From NCBI GenBank assembly GCA_016794525.1, contig JAEUJY010000118.1, positions 21,000-84,999 on the forward strand: a DNA stretch of 64,000 bases, given 5' to 3'. The notes beneath the pieces were generated by a model. The model saw only the letters and a list, made by a program, of their open reading frames with translations. It had not been told where the DNA came from and ran no database searches. This DNA is from Myxococcales bacterium. GTDB lineage: Bacteria; Myxococcota_A; Polyangia; Haliangiales; Haliangiaceae. The position numbers and the translations under genes were made by a program. Below, one piece after another: positions 9,901 to 16,913 of this stretch (position 1 is the first letter of the stretch; every line of letters starts with the position of its first letter).

Positions 9901-10715
9901 GCCGTGAGGACGTCGAGGTAGAACCCTTGCGCTTCAGGCCTGAATCCCGCGAACAAGGCCGACGCGGCGGCAGGTGCTGACGCGGTCTTGGCGACGAAGA
10001 CCCGACTGGCGATCGCGGTCTTGGTCGACGTCGGGGCCGTCGCGAGGTCATCGGCGCCGAGCAGGGCCTCGACTGCCTTGATCTCGGTACCGAGCGTCCC
10101 GCCGGCGCCGAACGCGTTCACGTAGGTGGTCTTCACGTCACTGAACGCCGGCGTCGTCCGGCGAAGCACCTTCGCCTTCTCGAGGAAGTCAGGGATCGCC
10201 TTCGAGAACTGCAGGGCTCCTCGACCGACGCGATCGGTCACGGCAACGTGACCGTCGACGCTCGCCGAGGTCTGCTGCAAGGCGTGGGCGACCTCGTGGG
10301 CGAGCAGCGTGTAGCCACGTTCGGTCGAGAGCTCCGAGGTCGCGGCGTCCAGGAACACGTGGTTGCCTGCGGCGAATCCATCCGCGTGGTGCGCGCGTGC
10401 CAGGGCGCGACCGACCGCGTCGGTGTGGAGCCGCACCGCGCCGAGCCCGGCGCCAAACGCGCGCTCGAGCCGCCGGCGCACCGGGGGCGGCAGCGGCGCG
10501 CCCGGGCCCGCGTTGGTCGGGACCGCCGCCGTCGGCGCCGGCGTGAGGCGCGGCGTTGCCGTCCCCGCGGCGGCCGCGGTCGCCGCACGCGCGGCCTCGA
10601 CCTCCCACCGCGCGCGCTCGGCAGAGTGCTCGATCGCGGGGCGCGGCGCCCGCGCCGACGTCGGCGCGGCCTTCGGTGCGCGGCGCGCTGCACGGCGGAG
10701 CCCGGTGAGCTTCAT
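3987..10715 (-). CDS. Giant eCIS-associated protein with two DUF4157 domains; candidate effector with AHH-like C-terminus
   Basis: 2242 aa. ATG at 10715 forms an ATGA overlap with the upstream lipoprotein stop, so I prefer it to the longer open frame. Domain order: a basic, Ala/Pro-rich leader (1-75); DUF4157/eCIS core domain 1 (about 77-150) with FGAGLGAVRLHTD and HEVAH at 140-144; a long middle part (about 160-1560) with several hydrophobic or amphipathic helices; DUF4157 domain 2 (about 1575-1655) with FGADFSHVRLHT and HELSH at 1642-1646; and a C-terminal domain (about 1690-2242). The last domain has DRDAHHITQYVFF, with A2011-H2012-H2013, and THRSDVH near 2089, resembling AHH-type HNH/Endonuclease VII toxins. 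DUF4157 is known to mark cargo of eCIS loci. Loading into the particle and nuclease activity are inferences. Confidence 0.75.
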   Translation of the reverse strand: MKLTGLRRAARRAPKAAPTSARAPRPAIEHSAERARWEVEAARAATAAAAGTATPRLTPAPTAAVPTNAGPGAPLPPPVRRRLERAFGAGLGAVRLHTDAVGRALARAHHADGFAAGNHVFLDAATSELSTERGYTLLAHEVAHALQQTSASVDGHVAVTDRVGRGALQFSKAIPDFLEKAKVLRRTTPAFSDVKTTYVNAFGAGGTLGTEIKAVEALLGADDLATAPTSTKTAIASRVFVAKTASAPAAASALFAGFRPEAQGFYLDVLTAMDLHAEAAVLQDLEKRAIPTRNRSLAFYEHVRGAGATGIAARIAGIKEIRDFFPGNLSDAFRISMFGASQMQVPLQGVGKLGKAADAAANARIDGSVLGNEFDLAAIAVLVLYDGARKITEKSRRDVVDASRRDELGGNPAADLRAYAADAAKHASEWLPSGEPEFDELTAAFAPTLATIGARAEAFWDSIARSFEVLRVGDAATNVAPIGALGELEKVASSLGAHTDTAKVDATLATALATALAEPKKAPPTPDAVKSDRKQSSERLAALRLKLGLKIIDLARKTAKPATGSKPAVTDEQSAAGVRLGLAVHVVRLAELLFRRYDPKVDAGWRTKGALDYWISERIRLAHFWQPWAITFGLTGTASAVADFQTPDRGEIALLGTWKPSPEPERVVTADLENTEIHQVIGTGLSVGMLDVFGQALYFELLTGSIREVLNEWLDYPMREKTVLAEAAARAELQRTKPRCYVMNEAYWYLGDDAKTPGATPRTQYLFDLILQHPRIAELAIPDTSWPVTSSSRAKQQHYGEASVFVWELPRIDLLVAELQQVPVLDQRVRAHWKTTNGTDPPATMAWRDWLYTLGDLTTALKTAGTRDPANKVPGDPAKLKDQEALAALVTGRLTARHATASTALDRAKRDATSHDRKVIETNVLFPALQRYDRHDISRYQDEDTIRGALVNFMLDVVPKEDAGVQTAALVIEGAPSIVKAFGDEGGLLGTGTIKIFSVIRWLTPLLGGTLRAWDDPTTNPHIRAVSWLKVADLEAHIGWLRTLYGTVTVARNGQRSGTGLLGRVEGLRSESRMIGRANAGTVSFPDWKASFKVGDDNQFQYEGRSWNLKQVHHDFVWLPPVPLHPMFQSPWKQRDPAGDSLLFGADGRTPIPKTTQLMTVQYTDMTTFTVYEQTILGNQSDLLDKLAEAVVVNDIAEQLKALGEAIETVTGVILDILEFIPGWGQGIMALRFIQAIVQFLTDKDFQELIALFKEDGIGAIGKLLSKASEMFDLETLLMWLLFRSERLPFTAPAPTKPKNPKREQMANRSGKFAVVGTVVRNVLGFGKNLVKSVERVRVRAQGPVRSMRLWVLEHPMASMLLDFIVDTALPAAMLTVQLLAERTGDDPTGDPDVNATLGGAVAESIEGIVQGAADAVATLALLELPEEIIPLEAVVDFLLDQVIQKLGTKYKVGLKVARAGLQKLGVWSRITGAIADGFRSIGGDPNAAYRSAVRDNLQPYLDKVRTTLLEKLQEHFGSFQFVKDLGTAAAPKAPQTQAIEVDFHGSEFPESQASLATDDGFPALTGPLPTPSGGDRLPPSTLASHEQTFGADFSHVRLHTGADAAAVTSRFHADGLTTGSHVYLRPNLDPGAGAGAQVLAHELSHVRDQTGPRPLGAVHDDRPASGTPGRGLVWDPASEARAEGAARGDVPAAAGAATGVQPSLTVKFLTDFVKELKNPDRLAKQASRLEEIEKTKVDFTGDPKSKAIADGLAAALVAAFSDSKVFTINKPFDQVRKKLVDYVTTGALGGVVSKAMPHLVSRARTNIKLKKKTDREATEAWYVSPALLDAEISEFLYGETGLAVRLKLATAKDLDLDNRDAVVATTPIKAIELVYLHVPFMHGTAGQALLVDAAKATWPSVTAAKEQGFLVGIAGLLVARLGPRPDIWDSAKFKFHASTKRRIEEQKGSLEKVIKAKHWPTPGQYVQTDPSKVVDDGSVLAKNVVDIGLRLGTYATWGPAGKSGSPDRDAHHITQYVFFQYLSNAKMLKPFPTIKDARRNLLGIKPATGTVTSIAPVGTNAHKTIDVAKYEAGRGGEMATIYIARNTHRSDVHLRGESPDDDATRRESQGGTVDNIFRAGVRQALNPKDGIDVLDHKATLVALAGAPSPDLPVKTPAGTFSQADVNRAVFAAVRHLYKEMSSDMNPRLKRAMLDQEPAYYNLVAAQRNVTPRLETAAVEPVFTAAIARNQQVIGVDAGVDP

Positions 10716-11407
10716 GGCCCCGCAGGTCGCGGCCGCGGCTGCGGCACGCTGCGGCCTGGCGGGAGGTCGCGCACGAACGCCAGGTCGACCTCCGCCGGAA
10801 GCTGTTCCTCGTCCACGACGACGCCGCGGGACGGCGCGAGGATCCCGTCGATGCAATCCTGCACGCGGTTCACGTCGAAGCTGGCGCGGCCGCGCGCGTG
10901 CAAGACCTCGGAGCGCGAGTAGGCGGCCTCTTCGTAGCGCCGGTCTTGCTCGCCCCACACCGTGCGGATGGTGATCGCGGCGTAGTAGCCAGGATCCGCG
11001 TCCTCAAAGCACTGCACCAGCGCCACGTGCGCGTCGCGCAACGCATCGTCCAGGCGCACCAGCGAGACGCAGCCGCGGTGCAGTCGCGCGCGGTGGTCCA
11101 CGGTTCCGTGCGGACTGTCCGCGTGCCGGGCCGACGGATCGCGGAACGCAGGATCGACGCACGGCGCGCCGGGGCCGGCTACGCGATCGAGGTACGTCAG
11201 ATCGATCACGAGATGGTCGTCGACGCCGCGCCACGGGCGCGCCGCGGCGTCGGGGCGCGCCGCGGCATCGGATCCTGCGGTGCGCGGCGCGCCGGTCGCG
11301 GCGTCGTCACCCGCGTCGCGAGCGGGCGATAGCGAGGGTGTAGTGCTGCGGTGGCCGTTGCAGCCGAGCATGGCGGCGATCAACGCCGCGGGAGCACTGC
11401 GCATCAT
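10712..11407 (-). CDS. Predicted lipoprotein immediately upstream of the giant gene
   Basis: 231 aa from ATG at 11407. The N-terminus APAALIAAMLGC is a short lipoprotein-type signal; the residue at -3 is Met, so the lipobox is weak. An Asp/Ala-rich linker follows and then a domain with Cys residues (GAPCVDPAF, RGCVSLVR, VQCFED, VQDCIDG). I recognise no family. Its TGA overlaps the ATG of the 2242-aa gene, and its own ATG overlaps the stop of the ORF before it, both as ATGA, so the three are coupled. Immunity or cargo-accessory function is possible from context only. Confidence 0.65.
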   Translation of the reverse strand: MMRSAPAALIAAMLGCNGHRSTTPSLSPARDAGDDAATGAPRTAGSDAAARPDAAARPWRGVDDHLVIDLTYLDRVAGPGAPCVDPAFRDPSARHADSPHGTVDHRARLHRGCVSLVRLDDALRDAHVALVQCFEDADPGYYAAITIRTVWGEQDRRYEEAAYSRSEVLHARGRASFDVNRVQDCIDGILAPSRGVVVDEEQLPAEVDLAFVRDLPPGRSVPQPRPRPAGP

Positions 11408-11811
11408 GGTCTGCCTCCGATCTCTACGGTGACCACGTTACGCGAGAGGCATCTGCGGCGGAACCCGCCGCTCCGGAAGGTGACCGAACCGTACCGGCGC
11501 TCGCCGATTCGTTCATGCCGGCGAGCCAGGTCGGACGGGTCCACGCACGGGACGCGATCGTCGACGTGCCGCTCGAGATGCGGGAAGGCGACGAGATCGT
11601 GATCGTTCGGGCGGTCGGTCGGCGGATCGGCCCGCAAGCGGGCCACGACCACGTCGAGCGCCTGTAGCGCGCTCGGGGATGGTGGGCCGCCCCGCTGGCC
11701 AGCGGGTACGGCGCCGCGCGCTGGCAACGCGGGTGACCGCGCTGGTGCGCCGCGCGCGACCGCAGCCGGGCTGGCCGTGGGGTGCGGGCGGATGAGCGGG
11801 GCGCGGCGCAT
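11404..11811 (-). CDS. Small basic protein of unknown function
   Basis: 135 aa. ATG at 11811 lies 8 bases after the stop of the 228-aa gene, and the TGA overlaps the next ATG as ATGA, the same pattern as its neighbours. Third codon positions are strongly G/C through most of the frame, supporting real coding. The first 50 residues are Pro/Ala/Arg-rich. The rest contains DRVPCVDPSDLARRHERIGE and ends in an Arg-rich tail. No family is recognised. Codon use becomes less typical (AGA, GGA) in the last 15 codons. Confidence 0.5.
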   Translation of the reverse strand: MRRAPLIRPHPTASPAAVARGAPARSPALPARGAVPAGQRGGPPSPSALQALDVVVARLRADPPTDRPNDHDLVAFPHLERHVDDRVPCVDPSDLARRHERIGERRYGSVTFRSGGFRRRCLSRNVVTVEIGGRP

Positions 11812-11818
11812 CGTGGGC

Positions 11819-12505
11819 CTACGCGGGCGCGACCTCGACCAGGTTGGTGATCCACGCGTGCTGCGCCACCCGCGCGCGCTCGACCGCGGCAGCGTCGCTG
11901 AGGTCGGCGACGTGCTTCCACATGACCAGCGGGCCGTCGTCGACGCGCACCGAGCCTGGTGGCGCGGGCGCCGCGAGCAGCCGCGCCAGCTCGGCGTCGC
12001 CCTCGTCGAGCCTCGCGTAGCGCTCGGCGAAGTACTGCGCGGCGACCTCGCCGGCGTAGGCTTCGCGTTCGATCGCGTCGAGCACCGTCCCGAGATCCCA
12101 CGCGCGCGCCTCGAGCGACGGTCCCGGTGACGGGTAGTCGGCGTCGGGGATGACGCCAGCCCGGCGGATGCGCACGCCGCCCGCGATGTCGCTGCGCCGC
12201 ACCGCACCCAGCCAGGCGACGACGTCGTCGAGCAGCATCGTCGCGCGGGCGGCGACTGCGGCTGCCGAGATCTTGTAGTAGAGCCGGAGTCCCTGAGCTG
12301 GGTGGAGGTGGAGGTACGTCGGCGCGTCGTCACTGCGGCCGATGCGGTAGGTGCCACGCGCCGCCCAGCCCGTGCTCCACGCACCGAGCTCGTCGAAGAG
12401 CGCGGGCGCGATGGCCCCGTCGCGCCACCACGGCGCGGCCACGGCCGGAAAGCCGAGCAGCACATCGATCACGATGGAGCCGACCGCCGCAGCCTCGGTC
12501 CGCAT
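11819..12505 (-). CDS. Unknown 228-aa protein (intact paralogue of the broken copy at 2084-2462)
   Basis: 228 aa. ATG at 12505 shares one base with the upstream TGA (TGATG), fixing the start. There is no signal peptide. The N-terminus is VIDVLLGFPAVAAPWW, the middle contains DDAPTYLHLHPAQGLRLYYK, and the C-terminal 95 residues (PLVMWKHVADLSDAAAVERA) match the remnant at 2084-2386 with 81 of 95 identities. The family is unknown to me. Two copies, both in the cargo end of the same operon, are what one sees with immunity or adaptor genes carried along with swapped effectors. That reading is inference. Confidence 0.7.
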   Translation of the reverse strand: MRTEAAAVGSIVIDVLLGFPAVAAPWWRDGAIAPALFDELGAWSTGWAARGTYRIGRSDDAPTYLHLHPAQGLRLYYKISAAAVAARATMLLDDVVAWLGAVRRSDIAGGVRIRRAGVIPDADYPSPGPSLEARAWDLGTVLDAIEREAYAGEVAAQYFAERYARLDEGDAELARLLAAPAPPGSVRVDDGPLVMWKHVADLSDAAAVERARVAQHAWITNLVEVAPA

Positions 12506-13194
12506 CACCGCACCGGGCCCTCGTCGTCGACCACCAGCTCGCGGTAGACCACCTTGCCGCCGGCGACGGTGACCCCGGCGCCCTCGCGCGCGAGCGGCCG
12601 GCCGCCGCGGGTCGCGAGCAGCCGGGCCGCGGTGGGGCGCCCGCCGCCGACCAGCGGGGTCCGGCCGGCGGCGGCGGCAGCGGCCGCGACCGGCACGTCG
12701 ACGCGGTAGTAGCCGTCCTTGTCGGTGGTGGCCTTCACCGTCGTTCGCTCGTCGACGCGCACCTCGACGTCGACGCCGGCGCGGCCGCGCAGCTCGCGGT
12801 CGACGACGCGGCCGTGGAACGTCGCGGCGTCGGGCGTGGCCGCGACGACCGGCACCTTGGCGCGGGCGGCGGCGACCTTGGCCACCGTGGCCTCGACGCC
12901 GCGGGCCGTCGCGCGCCGCAGCGCCCCGACGGCGACCTCGGACCGGGCGCCGTGCTTGACCGCCAGCCGCCTGGCCTCGCGGGTGGCCTGGCCGGCGCGG
13001 GTGCCGTCGAGCACCGCGGCGCGACCGGCGGCGGCGCGCAGCGCCAGCTCGCCCGCCGCGAACGCCGCGGCGGTGATGATCGCGCCGGGGTCGACGCGGG
13101 TGGCGCCGGCGCCGCCGTCGGTGGGTGGCGGCGGGGGGCGCCCACCACCGCCGTGGTCGGGAGCTTGCTGTTCGAGCTTGGTAGGTTTCCACAT
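12505..13194 (-). CDS. Small eCIS-linked protein with a carboxypeptidase-regulatory-like (Ig-type) domain
   Basis: 229 aa from ATG at 13194, with GGAG eight bases upstream. After a Gly/Pro-rich N-terminus and an Ala-rich helical part (residues about 35-110), the segment TFHGRVVDRELRGRAGVDVEV followed by TTDKDGYYRVDVPV has the pattern of carboxypeptidase-regulatory-like/CNA-B beta-sandwich domains (xGxVxDxxGxPLxGaxVxv...tDxxGxY). The Ala-rich helix may pack against the particle or a partner. It follows the 1199-aa beta-helix gene by 12 bp. An exterior decoration or fibre-tip part is plausible but not shown. Confidence 0.6.
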   Translation of the reverse strand: MWKPTKLEQQAPDHGGGGRPPPPPTDGGAGATRVDPGAIITAAAFAAGELALRAAAGRAAVLDGTRAGQATREARRLAVKHGARSEVAVGALRRATARGVEATVAKVAAARAKVPVVAATPDAATFHGRVVDRELRGRAGVDVEVRVDERTTVKATTDKDGYYRVDVPVAAAAAAAGRTPLVGGGRPTAARLLATRGGRPLAREGAGVTVAGGKVVYRELVVDDEGPVR

Positions 13195-13206
13195 GGCGGG
13201 CTCCGT

Positions 13207-16200
13207 TCAGTCGACCGGCTGGTAGGCGTAGCCCTCGGCGGGCCTGGCGGCGTCGGCGGCACCGCCGCACGCCTTCTTGTTGAACAGCGACACCAGCACC
13301 TGGTTGGGGGCGTCGATCTTGCGGATCCCCGCGATGGTCAGGCATCGCGTGGTCTGGTTGGCGGAGGTGTTGTTGAAGAACAGCCCCACCGTGAGCGCCG
13401 ACACGCCGAGCAGCTGCCCCAGCACGGCGGCCTGCGTGCCCGGCAGCATCGCCTCTTTGATGCGGTTGCCGGTGACCCGCGTGGTCAGCGCGAACGCGAT
13501 CACCGTCGCCAGCACGCGATCGAAGGCGCGGTCGAGCTCGACCTGGTTGTCGGCGACGCCGACGTCGTCGAGCGACACCAGCGCCACCGCCGACAGCACC
13601 GTGCTGAGCGGCGGCCCGAGCAGGTCGACGCCGACGACGTTGCTGGTGAAGAGGATCTGGCCGTTGGCGGCGATCGGCGGCTGGGCGTCGAGGCCCGGGC
13701 CACCCGGCTCGACGTCCTTGGCGGCGAGGTACGAGAAGATCTGCAGCCCGAACAGCTCGTTGCTCATCCCGAGATCGATCACCAGCACGGCGATGCCGCC
13801 GATGAAGTCGAGCAGCGTCTGCAGCGCGGTGCCCTGGTTGGCGGCCAGCACGTCGGCGTTCGCGACGACGTCGTCGGTGAACTGCCCGGCGAACAGCTGG
13901 CCGATGTCGGCCCGCGCGGCGCCGCGCACCGTCAGGTGGTTGTCGACGATCGCCACCTGGCCCAGCGCCAGGGCCAGGATGGCCCGCCCGCTCGGCACGA
14001 CGATGACGTTGTCGGCGATCCGCACCGCGGGCTGGCCGTCCTGGCGCAGGAGCGGCTGCTTCAGGCCGACGTCGAGCGTGACGCTCGGCGGCAGCGCGCG
14101 GTACAGCACGACGCCGCCGCGCCAGCCGGGCCGCATCGGCTCCTCGGTGGCGACGAACGGCGCGTTGTCGATGATCCGGTTGCGCTCGATCACGACGCCG
14201 CCCGAGCGCAGCGCGAACACGCCGCACACCGGCTCGGTGTGGCGGCGGCCGTTGCCGGCGATGTCGTTGTCGCGCACGACCAGCTCGTCGACGTCGGCCA
14301 GCACGACGGCGCCGGCGGCCGACACGTCGCGCATCGCCAGCGGCACCGCGGGCACGCCCAGCCGGACGCAGCCGTGGATGCGGTTGCGCGCGATCTCGAG
14401 GCCGTGGACGCCGATGATCTCGTCCTGGCCGGCGAGGTCGAAGAACCGCGCCACGCCGACGCCGGCCCGGCCCATGGCGGTGAGATCGTTGTCGGTGATG
14501 CGGACGTCGTAGACGTCGCCCATCGACACCGCGACCCACGCGTCGCCGTCGCCGTCCGGCGGCCGCGGATCCCAGGTGATCTCGATGCAGCCGGCGTCGT
14601 TGATCGTGATGCTGATGCCGGGCTGCCAGTCCCAGCCGTCGACCCAGTCGACCCACGTCCCCTCGTCCTTGACCTTGCGCTTGACCCACGCCCACGAGCC
14701 GAGCGTGATCGCGTCGCCGTTGCCGCCCTCGACGTGGTTGCGCCGGACCTGGGCCCGCTCGGTGCCGCCACCGAGCTGGATGCCGCCCAGCGCGGTGCGG
14801 GTGTACGTGACCTGGCCGGCGGCGTTGATCGCGCCCGGCGTCGCGACGTCCTCGACCCGCGCCAACACGCGGTTGTCGAGGATGGCGACGTCGTCGGCGA
14901 ACGACAGGATCGTCGGCCACCGCCCCAGGTCGGAGGCGCCCTCGATGACCTTGCCCAGCGGCCCGGCCAGGAGCTCGCAGCCGCGGATCGTCACGTCGAC
15001 GCCGCCGATCGCGGCGATCGCGCTGCGCCCCAGGACCTCGACGCGCAGGTCCTCCAGCCAGACCCGGGCCAGCCGGCGCTCGAAGCCGGTCCACGCCGCG
15101 TCGGCCAGCGAGCCGACGTTCGCGCCCTTCGCGGCGTCGAACAGCACGATCCCGAACGCAAGGCCGGCGTCGATCAGCAGGTCGCGGACGATCAGATCGT
15201 GGCCGCCGATGATCAGCAGCGTCCAGGGCAGCCCGGCCTTGGGCCGCCACCGCGTCCGCGCGCCGCAGCCTTCGATCGTGACGTGCTTGCGGCCGACGAT
15301 CGTGACCGTCTCGGTGTAGGTGCCGGGCAGGATGCACACCTTGCCGCCGTCGTCGGGGAGCGCGTCGATCGCGGCCTGGATCGACGTGAACCGCCCGAAG
15401 CTCGACACCTCGTCGCCGACGGTGTGGGTGCAGCACCCGCGCAGCCGGGTCAGCGGCAGGAAGTGCGGGCGACAGTCGTGCAACAGGTCGAAGCTGCCGT
15501 CGGCGTTCCACCGCACCAGCGCCAGCGGCGCGAAGAACCGGCGGGTGCCGTGGACGACCCGGCCGTCCTCGAGCGCCCACGGCACGACCTGGGTGGGCGT
15601 CCGCGGCCGCGCGGCGATGATCCAGTGGTCGCCGCGCAGGCGGTGGGTGCCGGCGATCGTCACGGTGAGGCCGGTCGAGCCCAGCGGCAGCGCGACGCCC
15701 GGCGTGAACGCGATCGCCGGCGCCGAGACGTGATCGTCGCCGCGGTTCCACACCCGGACGAAGACGAAGCCGGTGCCGAGCGCCGCGGCGTCGGCGCGCC
15801 CGGTCCACGCGGTCTCGAGCCCGGCCGGCACCGGCGCCAGCGCGTCGAGGACGAACGTGTGCGAACCCGGGCTGTACGAGGTCGTGACCCGCGCCAGGTG
15901 CCCGACCTCGTCGGCCAGCTTCTCGCCGTTGGTGAGCCGCGCGCTCCACGGCAAGATCTCGACGATCTGGCCGGCGATCGGCCAGTGCGCCTGGTCGCGG
16001 GGATCGGTGGTGAGCGTGATCGTCCGGCGATCGCCGGCGATCGTCGCGCGGTACAGCGGCGCGCCGTTGTCGTAGCCCCAGGTCAGGTGGGTCGCGTCGA
16101 CCAGCTGCACCCGCAGCGTCTGGTTCTCGGCGCCCAGGTAGCCGGCCGCGATCGCCGGGGTGCACAGGTCGCCGATCGCGCCGGCGGTGTAGTCGACCGT

Positions 16201-16806
16201 CAGCGCGGCGTCGACCACGCGCTCGCCGGTGGCGTCGACCACGCCGGCCCCGGCGGCGGCCCAGCCGTCGACCACCGCCTTCCACGCGCCCGGGCAGTCG
16301 GCGCCGCTGACGCCCGGCGCGACGCGCACCCGCCACATCGTGCGCAGCCGGGTCGACGTGTCGGGCCCGCCCAGCGCGACCTCGAACAGCTCGCCGTCCT
16401 CGACCGCCGTCACCGGCTGCTGCCACGCCTCGACGTAGACCAGGTCGGCGCGATCGACCGCCAGCGCGGGGCGATCGGCCGCGGCCTGACCGAGCCAGTC
16501 GTCCTGGAGCGCGAAGCTCGCCGTCGTCGGGTTCCACAGGCGCAGGCCGCCGAGGTAGAGCGTGCCGGCGCCGATGTCGAAGTCGCAGCGGCCGCCGGTC
16601 AGGTGGCCGTTGGCGATCGCGAACCCCTGATCGGGGCTGCCGACCGGGCCGATCACGTCGAGCTGGTTGCGGCGCTCGTCCTCGAGGCGGATCCGCTCGG
16701 CCTCGTTCCAGTCGTCGTCGACCAGCACCCGCCCGAGCTGCATGCCGACCCCGGCGTAGCGCTTGGTCGGGTCGAACGCGTCGCGGCTCTTCTCTTCGGT
16801 GGCCAT
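13207..16806 (-). CDS. Right-handed parallel beta-helix protein with DUF6519-like N-terminus; candidate tail-fibre/receptor-binding protein
   Basis: 1199 aa; ATG at 16806 with AAGGAA upstream. The first ~60 residues (KRYAGVGMQLGRVLVDDDWNEAE) match the start typical of DUF6519 proteins, which accompany phage-tail-like clusters. Residues about 500-1000 are a long series of short beta-strand repeats with inward Asn/Asp ladders (VRDNDIAGNG, VIERNRIIDN, VRITDNDLTAMG), the signature of a right-handed parallel beta-helix as in pectate-lyase-fold tailspikes. Polysaccharide binding or cleavage at a target surface would fit, but no catalytic triad can be assigned. It is separated from the baseplate genes by 107 bp containing a tandem hairpin. 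Confidence 0.75.
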   Translation of the reverse strand: MATEEKSRDAFDPTKRYAGVGMQLGRVLVDDDWNEAERIRLEDERRNQLDVIGPVGSPDQGFAIANGHLTGGRCDFDIGAGTLYLGGLRLWNPTTASFALQDDWLGQAAADRPALAVDRADLVYVEAWQQPVTAVEDGELFEVALGGPDTSTRLRTMWRVRVAPGVSGADCPGAWKAVVDGWAAAGAGVVDATGERVVDAALTVDYTAGAIGDLCTPAIAAGYLGAENQTLRVQLVDATHLTWGYDNGAPLYRATIAGDRRTITLTTDPRDQAHWPIAGQIVEILPWSARLTNGEKLADEVGHLARVTTSYSPGSHTFVLDALAPVPAGLETAWTGRADAAALGTGFVFVRVWNRGDDHVSAPAIAFTPGVALPLGSTGLTVTIAGTHRLRGDHWIIAARPRTPTQVVPWALEDGRVVHGTRRFFAPLALVRWNADGSFDLLHDCRPHFLPLTRLRGCCTHTVGDEVSSFGRFTSIQAAIDALPDDGGKVCILPGTYTETVTIVGRKHVTIEGCGARTRWRPKAGLPWTLLIIGGHDLIVRDLLIDAGLAFGIVLFDAAKGANVGSLADAAWTGFERRLARVWLEDLRVEVLGRSAIAAIGGVDVTIRGCELLAGPLGKVIEGASDLGRWPTILSFADDVAILDNRVLARVEDVATPGAINAAGQVTYTRTALGGIQLGGGTERAQVRRNHVEGGNGDAITLGSWAWVKRKVKDEGTWVDWVDGWDWQPGISITINDAGCIEITWDPRPPDGDGDAWVAVSMGDVYDVRITDNDLTAMGRAGVGVARFFDLAGQDEIIGVHGLEIARNRIHGCVRLGVPAVPLAMRDVSAAGAVVLADVDELVVRDNDIAGNGRRHTEPVCGVFALRSGGVVIERNRIIDNAPFVATEEPMRPGWRGGVVLYRALPPSVTLDVGLKQPLLRQDGQPAVRIADNVIVVPSGRAILALALGQVAIVDNHLTVRGAARADIGQLFAGQFTDDVVANADVLAANQGTALQTLLDFIGGIAVLVIDLGMSNELFGLQIFSYLAAKDVEPGGPGLDAQPPIAANGQILFTSNVVGVDLLGPPLSTVLSAVALVSLDDVGVADNQVELDRAFDRVLATVIAFALTTRVTGNRIKEAMLPGTQAAVLGQLLGVSALTVGLFFNNTSANQTTRCLTIAGIRKIDAPNQVLVSLFNKKACGGAADAARPAEGYAYQPVD

Positions 16807-16858
16807 GGTTCGGTTCCTTCAGGGCGGTAGTCGTTCGGTCTCGCGTCGCGGGGGGAGG

Positions 16859-16907
16859 CTCGATCCCGGCGTCGCCGGGATCGAGGGGGGCTCGGCGACG
16901 AGCCCCC
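16859..16907 (-). repeat. Two-hairpin element, copy 2 (inside the eCIS operon)
   Basis: Read on the minus strand: GGGGGCTC (16907-16900), loop GTCGCC, GAGCCCCC (16893-16886), then CTCGATCCCGGC (16885-16874), loop GAC, GCCGGGATCGAG (16870-16859). Stems are 8 bp and 12 bp, both perfect. The hexaloop GTCGCC is identical to copy 1 although the stem sequence differs. It starts 6 bases after the stop of the tail-protein-I-like gene and lies in the largest gap of the structural operon. It may attenuate or process the transcript between baseplate genes and the distal beta-helix/cargo genes. Confidence 0.7.
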
Positions 16908-16913
16908 TGGAGC

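Noticed and set aside
10716..10958. 81-codon N-terminal extension of the giant gene
   Set aside because: It lies inside the upstream lipoprotein gene in another frame. The ATGA overlap at 10712-10715 gives a far better start (MKLTG).
11516..11667. Plus-strand frame MPASQVGRVHARD... of about 50 codons
   Set aside because: The minus-strand 135-aa frame at 11404-11811 fits the operon junctions better, and both cannot be real; the plus frame has no ribosome binding site.
12814..16830. 1338-codon plus-strand open frame opposite the beta-helix gene
   Set aside because: Antisense shadow; low-complexity Arg/Val/Asp text, no start region with a ribosome binding site and no family.
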